Origin: Micromonospora sp. WMMD1082
Lineage (GTDB): Bacteria; Actinomycetota; Actinomycetes; Mycobacteriales; Micromonosporaceae
Direction of reading: 5' to 3'
Length of the DNA stretch: 64,000 nucleotides
Assembly (NCBI RefSeq): GCF_029626175.1
Contig: NZ_JARUBM010000002.1
Coordinates: 434,001 to 498,000, forward strand
Of this stretch, positions 42,037-49,746 are shown one piece after another. The notes beneath the pieces were generated by a model, which ran no database searches, had not been told where the DNA came from, and was given only the letters and a program-made list of their open reading frames with translations. The position numbers and the translations under genes were made by a program. Numbering within the stretch: position 1 is the stretch's first letter; the number at the start of each line of letters is the position of its first letter.

Positions 42037-42131
42037 GGCGGCGGCCGTGGCGCGCGACCTGGTTCGGGCACCTGCTCGGCTTGCACTCGCCGAGCGCGGT
42101 GTACCTCGGCCGTTGTTGGTGCCAGCGGTGA
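42033..42131 (+). CDS. Very small protein (32 aa)
   Basis: From GTG 42033: RRRPWRATWFGHLLGLHSPS then AVYLGRCWCQR. It overlaps the stop before it and the GTG after it (42128) by 4 nt each, which supports translation. Basic, with a CWC tail. Confidence 0.5.
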   Translation: MRRRPWRATWFGHLLGLHSPSAVYLGRCWCQR

Positions 42132-42574
42132 GCGCCGCGAAGGCCAAAGGCACCGCGTACGAAACCCTCTGCGTCCGCGCCCTGCGCCTCTTCGGCATCG
42201 ACGCCCGGCGGGTCGCGCAAGAGGGCTTCGCCGACACGGGCGACCTGCACGGCCTGTCCCCGTGGGTCGGGCAGTGCAAGGCGTACCGATCGTGGGAGGA
42301 GGCGATCCGGCTCGGTCTCGACGGTGCAGAGAAGCAGCGTTTACACGCGGGCGAGTCGTATGGTGTCGCCTTCGTCAAGCGGGTCCGCCGGTCCGTCGGC
42401 GAGAGCTACGCCGTGCAGACGTTCGCCACCTGGGCGCGGGTCTACGCCCGGCTGCGGCGGGCGGAAGCACTGCTCGCCGAGCGGGCGCCCGCCGCGTTCG
42501 AGCAGCACATGCGGTTGGTGGCTATCGAGCTGGCGCAGCCGTTCCCGAAGGGCACAGAGCGGGAGGCCGAGTGA
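42128..42574 (+). CDS. Holliday junction resolvase-like PD-(D/E)XK protein
   Basis: 148 aa from GTG 42128. The motif order is KGTAYETLCVRALRLFG (G-x-x-x-E), an acidic ADTGDLHGL strand, and WVGQCKAYRSW (Q-x-K), then a helix. This matches the Hjc-like/RecB-type nuclease fold in phages. Probable branched DNA resolution before packaging or during replication. Length fits resolvases. Confidence 0.7.
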   Translation: MSAAKAKGTAYETLCVRALRLFGIDARRVAQEGFADTGDLHGLSPWVGQCKAYRSWEEAIRLGLDGAEKQRLHAGESYGVAFVKRVRRSVGESYAVQTFATWARVYARLRRAEALLAERAPAAFEQHMRLVAIELAQPFPKGTEREAE

Positions 42575-42738
42575 AGATCGTCTCTCTCGGCTGTCGGTAC
42601 TGCGGCCACCCGGAGCGCGACCACGCCCGGCGTTGGCACCCGCTCGTGAAGTGGCATGCCTGGACCGAGCCGACCCGGGCGCAGATCGTTGAGCGACTTC
42701 GGCGCAGGCTGAACAGCTCGGCCGCCCCTGGCGCATAA
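42571..42738 (+). CDS. Small zinc-finger-like protein
   Basis: 55 aa from GTG 42571. CRYCGHPERDHARRWHPLVKW forms a Cys2/His-rich motif. P8 starts inside its last codons, so the gene end and the promoter overlap. Confidence 0.55.
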   Translation: MKIVSLGCRYCGHPERDHARRWHPLVKWHAWTEPTRAQIVERLRRRLNSSAAPGA

Positions 42739-42739
42739 G
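42711..42739 (+). promoter_or_regulatory. Phage promoter P8 (GAACAG-N17-CATAAG)
   Basis: GAACAG 42711-42716, 17-bp spacer, CATAAG 42734-42739, overlapping the end of the preceding gene; the Lsr2-like gene starts 47 nt on. Confidence 0.78.
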
Positions 42740-42786
42740 CACTTTGACCGCCCGCACGGGCACCCTCGACGACAAGGGAGCACAGC

Positions 42787-42954
42787 GTGAACGAGACCAT
42801 CGAGACCGCGAACACCGCGCCGCAGGCCCCGGCGACCGTGACCGAGATCCGGACCTGGGCGCGGGAGCGGGGGATCGCCGTCGGTCAGCGCGGCCGGCTG
42901 TCCGGCGACGTCCGGACCGCCTTCGAGACCGCCACCGGCCGCAAGGCCGCCTGA
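42787..42954 (+). CDS. Mini Lsr2-like nucleoid protein
   Basis: 55 aa from GTG 42787. The C-terminal half, EIRTWARERGIAVGQRGRLS then GDVRTAFETATG, is the Lsr2 DNA-binding domain, with the RGR AT-hook-like core that inserts in the minor groove. It lacks the N-terminal dimerisation domain. It could bind AT-rich DNA directly or compete with host Lsr2 silencing of the phage (inference). Single gene between P8 and a terminator. Confidence 0.8.
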   Translation: MNETIETANTAPQAPATVTEIRTWARERGIAVGQRGRLSGDVRTAFETATGRKAA

Positions 42955-42968
42955 CCCACCCGCACAGC

Positions 42969-43000
42969 AAAGAGCCCTCGGCTTCGGCCGGGGGCTCTTT
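42969..43000 (+). terminator. Terminator after Lsr2-like gene
   Basis: AAAGAGCCCTCGG (42969-42981) and CCGGGGGCTCTTT (42988-43000) form a stem with a 6-nt loop. Confidence 0.85.
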
Positions 43001-43016
43001 CGCGTTTCCGGCCCTT

Positions 43017-43045
43017 GAACACCCCTCCCCCGCCTGGCGCATTGG
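43017..43045 (+). promoter_or_regulatory. Phage promoter P9 (GAACAC-N17-CATTGG)
   Basis: GAACAC 43017-43022 (preceded by TT, giving TTGAACA), 17-bp spacer, CATTGG 43040-43045. It drives the primase-helicase gene 34 nt downstream. Confidence 0.8.
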
Positions 43046-43079
43046 CCCTTCGTCCTGCTCGACGACGAAGGGCCACCCT

Positions 43080-45581
43080 GTGAAGTTGACCGATTTCCTC
43101 GACCGCCTCGGCGCGGCCGACGACGCTGACGGCTGGCTCGCCGTCTGCCCGGCGCACGCGGACTCCCGGCCGTCCCTGCGGATCGCAGTCGGCGAGTCCG
43201 GCGCGGTGCTGCTGAAGTGCCGGGCCGGGTGCTCGACCGTGGACGGCGAGCCCGGCCGGCTGCGCCCCGGCGCGGTGCTGTTGGCGCTCGGCATGTCCGT
43301 GGCCGAGCTGCACAACATCGACACTACCGACGCCCCGACGCGCGCCCGGTCGACCTCGACCCCGGCGAGCCCGGCTGCGGTGGCGGCGCTGGCGGCGCAG
43401 CTCGATGGGTGGGTTAACGACTCGCACACGCCCGGCGGTGACGAGGCGTACCGCTACGCGGCCGACCGGTTCGGGATCAGCTCGACCGACTGGGACCGGC
43501 TAGGGCTCGGATACGCCGTCGACCTGGGCGGCGGCCCCCGCCTCGTCGTCCCGTTCCGTGACCGCGACGGCGTCCCGCGCGGCTACCAGGCCCGCGCGCT
43601 CGACCCCCGGGCCAAGGTCCGGTGGCTCGGCGCGAAGAGCCCGCAGGGCGAGAGCTGGGCACGCGTCGGCTACCTCCCGGGCGAGGCTGGCTGGGCCGAG
43701 CTGGTCGTGACCGAGGGCCCCGGCGACGGCCTGACCGCGTGCGCGACCGGGTACGACGTCGCCTTCGTGCGCGGCGCTGGTCTGGCCGCGAGCGTGGCGG
43801 ACGAGGTCGCCCAGCTCGCCGACGGCCGCCCGGTCGTGGTGTGCGGCGACGCTGACCCGTCCGGCGACAAGTTCGCGCGTACCCTGTGCGCCGAGCTGGC
43901 GAAGCGCGGCCTGTCCGCGCGGTCGGTCCGTCCGCCGGTCGACGGCGACGACCTGACCGACTGGCGCGGCCGACACCCGGAGGGCTTCAGCACGGAGTTC
44001 ATCCGGGCGGTCGTCAGCGCCGAGGACCCCGGCGCGCTGAAGGCCCGTCTCGACGCATGGACGGACGCCGACCTGACCGAGGTCGCCTCGGCCCGCCGGC
44101 TGAAGGACCACTTCGAGGCGGCCGGGTCCGGCGTGCGCTACTCCCCCGAGGCCGGCTTCTTCATTCTGCGGGGCGGCGTGTGGCGGGCCGACAAGCTCGA
44201 CGAGGTCCGGACCGCAGCGCAGGACGTAGCGGCGTCGATCTGGGCTGAGGCGTTCGAGCTGGCCGAGGCGCTGAAGGAGGTCGCCCGCGACGGCGACAAG
44301 GCCGAGGCGAAGGAGCTGGGCGCCCGGGTCGGGAAGCTGAAGGCGTTCGCGAAGGCCGCGAACAGCTCGAAGGGTATTGACGCGATGGTGCGCGAGCTGC
44401 GCGCCCTGCGCGGCGTGGCCGCTGACCTCGACCAGTTCGACCGGCACCATCACCTGCTCGCGACCCGGAACGGCGTGATCGATCTGCGTACGGGCGAGCT
44501 GCGCCCGCACGACCCGGAGCTGTTGCTGACCCGGATGGTCGACCTCGACTACGACCCCGAAGCGACCGCCCCGAGGTGGGAGGCGTTCCTTCGCGAGGTC
44601 TTCCCGTACGAGCGGCACGCAGGCTTGCCCGCGTACATGCGGCGCCTGGTTGGCTACGGGATCACGGGCGAGACCGGCGAGCAGTGCTTCGTGGTGCTCT
44701 GGGGTAAGGGCGCCAACGGCAAGAGCGTCTACACGGACACGTTGACGGAGGTCTTCCGCGAGCTGACCGTGACGACCCCGTTCGCCACCTTCGAGGAGAA
44801 GCCGTCCGGGGGCATCCCCAACGACCTCGCCGCGCTGAAGGGCGCCAGGTTCGTCTTCGCGGCCGAGGGCGAGCAGGGACGGCCGATGGCTGAAGCGGTG
44901 CTGAAGCGGGTCACCGGCCGGGACAGCATCAGCGCCCGGTTCATGCGGAAGGAGTTCTTCGAGTTCCGCCCGACGTTCCTCCTGCAACTCGCGACCAACT
45001 TCAAACCCCAGTTCCGCGGGCAGGACGAAGGGCTCTGGCGCCGGGTCAAGCTCGTCCCCTGGGAGCGGTACTTCGCCCCGGCCGAGCGCGATCACAAGCT
45101 GGGCGCAAAGCTGCTCGCCGAGGCCCCCGGCATCCTCGCCTGGGCGGTCCGCGGCGCGGTCGAGTGGTACCGCGACGGGCTCGGCGACCCGGCGGCGATC
45201 AAGGACGCCACGCGGGAGTACCGGGCGACCTCCGACGCCCTCGCCGGCCTGATCCCGGGCGTGTTCACGCTCGAAGAGGGCGGCAAGGTGCAGGCCCGGA
45301 TCGCGTGGGACGCGTACCGCCAGTGGTGTGAGGACGAGGCGCTACCGGCCAAGGAGCGCTGGACCCGGCGGGCGTTCTTCGCGGCGCTGGAAGAGCGCGG
45401 AGCGGTGAAGAAGCGGGCGAACACGGGCGTGGTCTTCGATGGCATCCGGCTCGCCCGGCCGACCGACCAGGCGGCCGAAGAAAACCCGGGCGAAGCGCGA
45501 ACAGTCGCTAGCCCGCTGGCGCATAGGCAAGGCGACAGCACCCCTACCGCCGGGCCGAGTCTCGACGACGTCTTTGCATAG
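43080..45581 (+). CDS. DNA primase-helicase (CHC2-TOPRIM-D5/SF3)
   Basis: 833 aa from GTG 43080. It has an N-terminal zinc finger CPAHADSRPSLRI with CRAGC (about 22-55), TOPRIM motifs LVVTEGPGDGLTA and VVVCGDADPSGDKFA (about 215-268), a D5_N linker region, and an SF3 helicase with Walker A VLWGKGANGKSVYTDTL (about 540-556), Walker B-like RFVFAAEGEQ and sensor FLLQLATNFKP. Combined primer synthesis and unwinding for phage replication. Promoter P10 lies inside the last 30 codons. Confidence 0.93.
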   Translation: MKLTDFLDRLGAADDADGWLAVCPAHADSRPSLRIAVGESGAVLLKCRAGCSTVDGEPGRLRPGAVLLALGMSVAELHNIDTTDAPTRARSTSTPASPAAVAALAAQLDGWVNDSHTPGGDEAYRYAADRFGISSTDWDRLGLGYAVDLGGGPRLVVPFRDRDGVPRGYQARALDPRAKVRWLGAKSPQGESWARVGYLPGEAGWAELVVTEGPGDGLTACATGYDVAFVRGAGLAASVADEVAQLADGRPVVVCGDADPSGDKFARTLCAELAKRGLSARSVRPPVDGDDLTDWRGRHPEGFSTEFIRAVVSAEDPGALKARLDAWTDADLTEVASARRLKDHFEAAGSGVRYSPEAGFFILRGGVWRADKLDEVRTAAQDVAASIWAEAFELAEALKEVARDGDKAEAKELGARVGKLKAFAKAANSSKGIDAMVRELRALRGVAADLDQFDRHHHLLATRNGVIDLRTGELRPHDPELLLTRMVDLDYDPEATAPRWEAFLREVFPYERHAGLPAYMRRLVGYGITGETGEQCFVVLWGKGANGKSVYTDTLTEVFRELTVTTPFATFEEKPSGGIPNDLAALKGARFVFAAEGEQGRPMAEAVLKRVTGRDSISARFMRKEFFEFRPTFLLQLATNFKPQFRGQDEGLWRRVKLVPWERYFAPAERDHKLGAKLLAEAPGILAWAVRGAVEWYRDGLGDPAAIKDATREYRATSDALAGLIPGVFTLEEGGKVQARIAWDAYRQWCEDEALPAKERWTRRAFFAALEERGAVKKRANTGVVFDGIRLARPTDQAAEENPGEARTVASPLAHRQGDSTPTAGPSLDDVFA
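45499..45527 (+). promoter_or_regulatory. Phage promoter P10 (GAACAG-N17-CATAGG), intragenic
   Basis: GAACAG 45499-45504, 17-bp spacer, CATAGG 45522-45527, inside the 3' end of the primase-helicase gene. It would add expression to the following genes. Confidence 0.72.
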
Positions 45582-45588
45582 GAGCGCC

Positions 45589-45759
45589 ATGGACCGCAAG
45601 CCGTACCGAATCAGCCTGATCGGCTTCGAGGACGACATGACTCAGACCGTGGTCGAGCTGAGCGAGAACGAGGCGGACGCCTTCCGCTTCGTCGCCGAAC
45701 AGCTCAACGACGGGGGCGGCGCGACCACGCCTACGATGCACGTCGAGGAGGCCGCGTGA
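45589..45759 (+). CDS. Small hypothetical phage protein
   Basis: 56 aa, AGGAG just before the ATG. Beta-helix-beta style (YRISLIGFEDDMTQTVVELSENEADAFRFVAEQLND), possibly a small regulatory or replication accessory protein. Coupled to the next gene (GTGA). Confidence 0.6.
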   Translation: MDRKPYRISLIGFEDDMTQTVVELSENEADAFRFVAEQLNDGGGATTPTMHVEEAA

Positions 45760-46409
45760 CCACCCCCGCCGACGACTGCGGCGTGACGGGCGGGTGCGGG
45801 GCGTGCCCGCTGTTCGCCGCGAACGTGTGCGGCGACCCGGCGCCGAGCGAGCTACCCGGCATGTGGGCCGAGGCCGATTTCCTCGGCGGCGCGCCGGACG
45901 AGGTCCGCCCGCCGGCTCCGCGCCCGGCCCGATTCGCCGTCCGCGCCGACGGCACCACGACCGACCGGGGCGACCCGTACGCGGCGATGGCCGCAGCGTT
46001 CCTACGGCGCGGGTACGTGCCGCAGGCGTGGGAGGTCGTCAATGGTGTGGCGCTCGTCGAGCTGGTGCCGGAACCGCTCGCCGCGGGCGACTACGCCTGC
46101 GGCTGGGCCGCCTCGCCGGCCGACGACCTGACCGCCGTCGCTGAGGCGGCGGGGGTACTGGCCGGGCCGGACCTGCGCACGCCGGACGAGTGGTGCGAGC
46201 GTCAAGGGCTGGTCGTCCTCGACGCCGACGGCTGGGCCGACAAGCCATGGACCGTGCCGATCACGCGTGCCGAGTTCCTTCGCCGTGCGATGGGCTCGAC
46301 CGTGGCGAAGGTCCCGACCGTCGACCCCGACGCCCCCGACGTCGACCCGGCCGAGCCTCGCCCGGACGGCGCGGGGTGCTGCGGGGGTGGGTGCGCCGCT
46401 CCCTGCTGA
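45756..46409 (+). CDS. Hypothetical Cys-rich phage protein
   Basis: 217 aa from GTG 45756. Short Cys clusters lie at both ends (CGVTGGCGACPLFAANVC and GAGCCGGGCAAPC), with a central domain containing AMAAAFLRRGYVPQAWEVVNG. Possible metal binding by the terminal clusters. No recognised family. Confidence 0.6.
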   Translation: MTTPADDCGVTGGCGACPLFAANVCGDPAPSELPGMWAEADFLGGAPDEVRPPAPRPARFAVRADGTTTDRGDPYAAMAAAFLRRGYVPQAWEVVNGVALVELVPEPLAAGDYACGWAASPADDLTAVAEAAGVLAGPDLRTPDEWCERQGLVVLDADGWADKPWTVPITRAEFLRRAMGSTVAKVPTVDPDAPDVDPAEPRPDGAGCCGGGCAAPC

Positions 46410-46421
46410 TCTAGCCGACCC

Positions 46422-46466
46422 GCTGAAGGGGCTGGCTCTCCCATGAGGAGGGCTGGCCCCTTCAGC
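46422..46466 (+). terminator. Terminator-like hairpin
   Basis: GCTGAAGGGGC (46422-46432) pairs exactly with GCCCCTTCAGC (46456-46466). No T-tract follows. Confidence 0.6.
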
Positions 46467-46485
46467 CGTACCTAGTGGAGCTTCC

Positions 46486-46926
46486 ATGAGACAGCACCCC
46501 GAGGCCCGTTTCTGGGCGAAGGTCGCCGTTCCGGATGAGAACGGGTGTGCGCGGTGGCTGGGATCGACCCAGCCAAACGGCTACGGGAGGTTCTGGGACG
46601 GGTCTCGCCCCGTCTTCGCCCATCGGTTCGCGTTCGCCTGGGCAAACGGCAGGGTCCCTGCCGGGCTTGAGGTCGACCACTTGTGCGGCATCCGCAACTG
46701 CGTAGCGCCCGCCCACCTCGAATCAGTGACCCGAGCTGAGAACGTCCGGCGCAGCTCGGCCCCCGCACTAGCGGGAGCACGAAGCGCGGCTAAGACCGAG
46801 TGTCCGAGCGGTCACCCGTACGACGCAGCGAACACGCGGCGAACTAAGGACGGCAAGCGCGTGTGCCGTACGTGCCAGCGCAGCCACGACCTCAACAGCC
46901 GAGCCCGGAAGGGGGCTAGAGCATGA
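46486..46926 (+). CDS. HNH endonuclease (homing type) next to DNA polymerase
   Basis: 146 aa. RFWAKVAVPDENGCARWLG and NGYGRFWDGSRPVFAHRFAFA form the N-terminal beta part; the HNH core is LEVDHLCGIRNCVAPAHLE (about 62-80). A C-terminal Cys4 region (CPSGHPYD, CRTCQRS) follows. Such genes are frequent beside phage polymerases, as free-standing homing endonucleases. It overlaps the polymerase ATG by 4 nt. Confidence 0.88.
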   Translation: MRQHPEARFWAKVAVPDENGCARWLGSTQPNGYGRFWDGSRPVFAHRFAFAWANGRVPAGLEVDHLCGIRNCVAPAHLESVTRAENVRRSSAPALAGARSAAKTECPSGHPYDAANTRRTKDGKRVCRTCQRSHDLNSRARKGARA

Positions 46927-48752
46927 AGTCCCTGGTGCACACTGTGGCCGGATCGACTGTGGGAATCCACTTCCCCGAGCGGCGCGAAGACCTCGACGGC
47001 TTCCGCGCGTTCCTGGCGGGCGGTGACAAGGTGCTTGCCTTCGACACCGAGACGACCGGCTTGGACGTTTACACGGGTACCCATCGGCTTCGACTCGCTC
47101 AGTTCGGTAACGGCCGGGAAGCGTGGGTGCTGCGCGCCGACCTCTTCGCCGAGGAGATCGTCGCCGCGCTGCGCCAGCCGCGCCCGTTCGTCGCCCATAA
47201 CGCGCCGTATGACCTCCTCGTCGTTGATCGGCACCTCGGCGTCAAGCTCGAAGACCTCGGCCCGCGCACTTATGACACGCGCGTGTTGGGGCACCTCCTC
47301 GACCCGCGGGCCCCGCAGGAGGGCGGGATCGGCCTGGGCCTGAAGCCGCTCTCGGCGGTCTACGTCGACCCGGACGCCCCGGACACGCAAGAGGGCCTGA
47401 CGGCGGTCTTCCGGTCGCTCGGGCTGACGAAGGCGACCGGCTGGGCCGGCATCCCGATCGACAACGAGACCTACGTCAGGTATGCCGGCCTCGACGTGAT
47501 CCTGACGCACCGCCTCTTCCGCGAGCTGGGCCCGCTGGTCCGAGAGATCGGCCTCGACCACCTGAGCAAGTTCGAACATCACCTTCAGGTGCTGCTCGCG
47601 ATCCTTCAGCGAAAGGGCTTCCGCCTCGACGTACCCTACGTCGAGCGCCTGAAGGCCGACCTGCTCGCCGAGGCCGAGCGGTTCCGGACGGTCTCCCGGC
47701 GGTACGGCGTCGAGAACGTCAACAGCACGGCCCAGGTGGCGACCGCACTCGACGCGATGGGCGAGACCCTGACCGAGCGGACGGCGTCCGGCGCAACGAA
47801 GGTCGACAAAGGCGTACTGCTCCCGCTGGCGGATCTCTCGCTGGGATGGGAACGCCTCGACGTGCGCGAGCCCAACCCGCTCGCCGATGCGGTGCTGCGC
47901 AGCAAGAGGTCCGAGAAGTGGGCGACCGCCTACGCGCAGGCGTTCCTCGACCTGAAGGACGCCGACGATCGGCTTCACCCGTCGATCGGCGCGCTTCAGG
48001 CCCGGACCGCCCGCATGTCGATCAGCCGGCCGCCGCTGCAACAGCTTCCGTCGTCGGACTGGCGGGTGCGACGGGCGTTCATCGCGGACCCGGGGCAGGC
48101 CATCATCGCGGCCGACTATCAGGCGGTCGAGATGCGGGTTCTCGCGGCGCTGAGCGAGGACGCCACGATGAAGAAGGCCATTGCGGACGGCGTAGACCTG
48201 CACAGCTTCACGGCCGAGCGGGTCTTCGGGCCGGACTTCACGAAGGCACACCGGAAGATCGCGAAGGCCGTCGGCTTCGGGAAGGTCTACGGCGGTGGCG
48301 CGGCGACGATCACCCGGCAGACCGGCGCCGACCTCGCCAGCGTGAAGACCGCCCTCGCGGCGTACGACGCGACCTTCCCGGGGATCAAGCGCTACTCGCG
48401 GCGCCTCATGGAGCGCGCCCAGTTCGGCAAGCGCGAGGTTACGACGCCGTCCGGTCGTCACCTGCCGTTGGACAGGGACAGGTTGTACGCCGCGACAAAC
48501 TACGTCGTGCAGAGCACCGCTCGCGACCTGCTCGCCCAGGCCATCGCGGACATCTTCGCGGCGGGTCTCGGCGACCACCTGTTACTGCCCGTGCATGACG
48601 AGCTGATCGCCCAGGCGCCGACGGAGAGCGCCGAGGAGGTGATCCGGGAGATTGGTCGGGTCATGGAGAGCACTTTCTACGGCGTCCGGATCGAGTCCGA
48701 CCCGGAGGTCTACGGCCCGAGCTGGGGCCACGGATACGGCGCCCCGGAGTGA
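46923..48752 (+). CDS. DNA polymerase I-type (phage replicative, with 3'-5' exonuclease)
   Basis: 609 aa. The exonuclease domain has Exo I FDTETTGLDV (about 40), Exo II FVAHNAPYDLLVVD (about 92) and Exo III YAGLDVILTH. The polymerase domain has motif A ADYQAVEMRVLAAL (about 400), motif B HRKIAKAVGFGKVYGGG (about 445) and motif C VHDELI (about 560). No 5'-3' exonuclease domain. Replicates the phage genome with the primase-helicase. Confidence 0.95.
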   Translation: MKSLVHTVAGSTVGIHFPERREDLDGFRAFLAGGDKVLAFDTETTGLDVYTGTHRLRLAQFGNGREAWVLRADLFAEEIVAALRQPRPFVAHNAPYDLLVVDRHLGVKLEDLGPRTYDTRVLGHLLDPRAPQEGGIGLGLKPLSAVYVDPDAPDTQEGLTAVFRSLGLTKATGWAGIPIDNETYVRYAGLDVILTHRLFRELGPLVREIGLDHLSKFEHHLQVLLAILQRKGFRLDVPYVERLKADLLAEAERFRTVSRRYGVENVNSTAQVATALDAMGETLTERTASGATKVDKGVLLPLADLSLGWERLDVREPNPLADAVLRSKRSEKWATAYAQAFLDLKDADDRLHPSIGALQARTARMSISRPPLQQLPSSDWRVRRAFIADPGQAIIAADYQAVEMRVLAALSEDATMKKAIADGVDLHSFTAERVFGPDFTKAHRKIAKAVGFGKVYGGGAATITRQTGADLASVKTALAAYDATFPGIKRYSRRLMERAQFGKREVTTPSGRHLPLDRDRLYAATNYVVQSTARDLLAQAIADIFAAGLGDHLLLPVHDELIAQAPTESAEEVIREIGRVMESTFYGVRIESDPEVYGPSWGHGYGAPE

Positions 48753-48808
48753 CCCCGCTCCGTCTCGAACACCTGTACGATACTGACCTTGCAGAGAGCG
48801 GGGCACCG

Positions 48809-49165
48809 ATGAAACCTGCCGATCTTGACACCGATCGTGACGTAACTCGCATGATCGACTTAATGTCACGCCTACGGGACGAATTGAGCGCCTTGGAAGC
48901 CATCCTCCCGGCTGCCATGGACGCGCAATGGGCGGCGGCGCCCGTCGCGCGGCCGAGAGAGGACACAGCCGAACGGGTGAAAAACGTTCGGGTAGACCCC
49001 ACCGGGGCCATCGTGCTTGATGACGACCGGTTGCGCCTGCGCTCGCAGGTTGTACGCTCTGCCCACGTACTCCACGGCGGGACGCAAGCCGTACGGGATG
49101 TGCGGCGGGCGCTGGTTGCGGCGCTTGCGCCTTGGCACGGGGAAAGGTCCGAGGATGGTCAGTAG
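48809..49165 (+). CDS. Hypothetical phage protein (DUF7169-like)
   Basis: 118 aa from ATG 48809 (MKPADLDTDRDVTRMIDLMSRLRDELSALE). A GTG at 48749, in GTGA overlap with the polymerase stop, would extend it by 20 less coding-like residues. The N-terminal helical pair and later IVLDDDRLRLRSQVVRSAHVLHGG are typical of small actinophage proteins. Function unknown. TACGAT near 48776 could be a weak internal promoter. Confidence 0.6.
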   Translation: MKPADLDTDRDVTRMIDLMSRLRDELSALEAILPAAMDAQWAAAPVARPREDTAERVKNVRVDPTGAIVLDDDRLRLRSQVVRSAHVLHGGTQAVRDVRRALVAALAPWHGERSEDGQ

Positions 49166-49514
49166 CATGCACGGCCGCGAGCCGGTCCCGTCAACAGGAC
49201 TCCCCCGCCTGCGGGCGTACCTCCTCGGCCCGTCGCATGGCTCGGCCGCCGAGCGTGCGCGCCGCTTCGCTCCGGCGTTCGACGCCCTCGCAGCGGAAGG
49301 GTTCGAGGTCGTCGCCCCGGGCCGGGCCTCGCAGAGCACTGATGACGCCGACCATCTACTGTCCGTAGTTGACGATGATCTAGACGCGCTGCTCTCGGCG
49401 GACGTCATCGCGGTGCTGCCGGGGGCCGAACGGCTGTGGGAGTACGCGATGGCCGAGGCGCTCGGTCTTCGGCTCATGCCGGTCAATCCCGCGCCGCGGC
49501 TGCTGTCCGCCTAG
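49155..49514 (+). CDS. Nucleoside deoxyribosyltransferase-like protein (DUF4406)
   Basis: 119 aa from ATG 49155 (alternative ATG 49167). LRAYLLGPSHGSAAERARRFAPAFDALAAEGFEVVAPGR and SADVIAVLPGAERLWEYAMAEALGLRLMPV follow the Rossmann-like pattern of the deoxyribosyltransferase/DUF4406 group. Possible role in nucleotide metabolism or base modification. Ends before a terminator. Confidence 0.75.
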   Translation: MVSSMHGREPVPSTGLPRLRAYLLGPSHGSAAERARRFAPAFDALAAEGFEVVAPGRASQSTDDADHLLSVVDDDLDALLSADVIAVLPGAERLWEYAMAEALGLRLMPVNPAPRLLSA

Positions 49515-49528
49515 CGCCACCTGCGACA

Positions 49529-49557
49529 AGAGGCCCCGGGGTCTCCTCGGGGCCTCT
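49529..49557 (+). terminator. Terminator after DUF4406 gene
   Basis: GAGGCCCCG (49530-49538) and CGGGGCCTC (49548-49556) with a 9-nt loop. It separates the replication operon from the sigma-like gene. Confidence 0.78.
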
Positions 49558-49636
49558 CGCCGTATTCCGGCTGACCGGTGATCATCCGTACGGCCAGTGC
49601 TGACCAGCTACTCAGCTTTAAGAGAGTCTTAAGTAC

Positions 49637-49664
49637 CTCCGCTAACCGGTTAGCGGAGTAGCGT
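49637..49664 (+). promoter_or_regulatory. Promoter with operator O7 for the sigma-like gene
   Basis: O7 CGCTAACCGGTTAGCG (49640-49655) is the centre of a perfect 22-bp palindrome (49637-49658). CTCCGC lies at the -35 position and TAGCGT (49659-49664) at the -10. CTTTAAGAGAGTCTTAAG lies just upstream. The ATG is at 49747. Confidence 0.75.
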
Positions 49665-49746
49665 CGGCCACGTACCGCAACTCGCACAGCCGTTCGAGCC
49701 GCATCCGGCCGCCCGGCTACCCCGTCACGCCCTGGGAGGGTCCACC

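Noticed and set aside
48767..48796. GAACAC at 48767 as another family promoter
   Set aside because: The sequence 17 bp downstream is not CAT[A/T]NG and the conserved CTGGCG block is missing.
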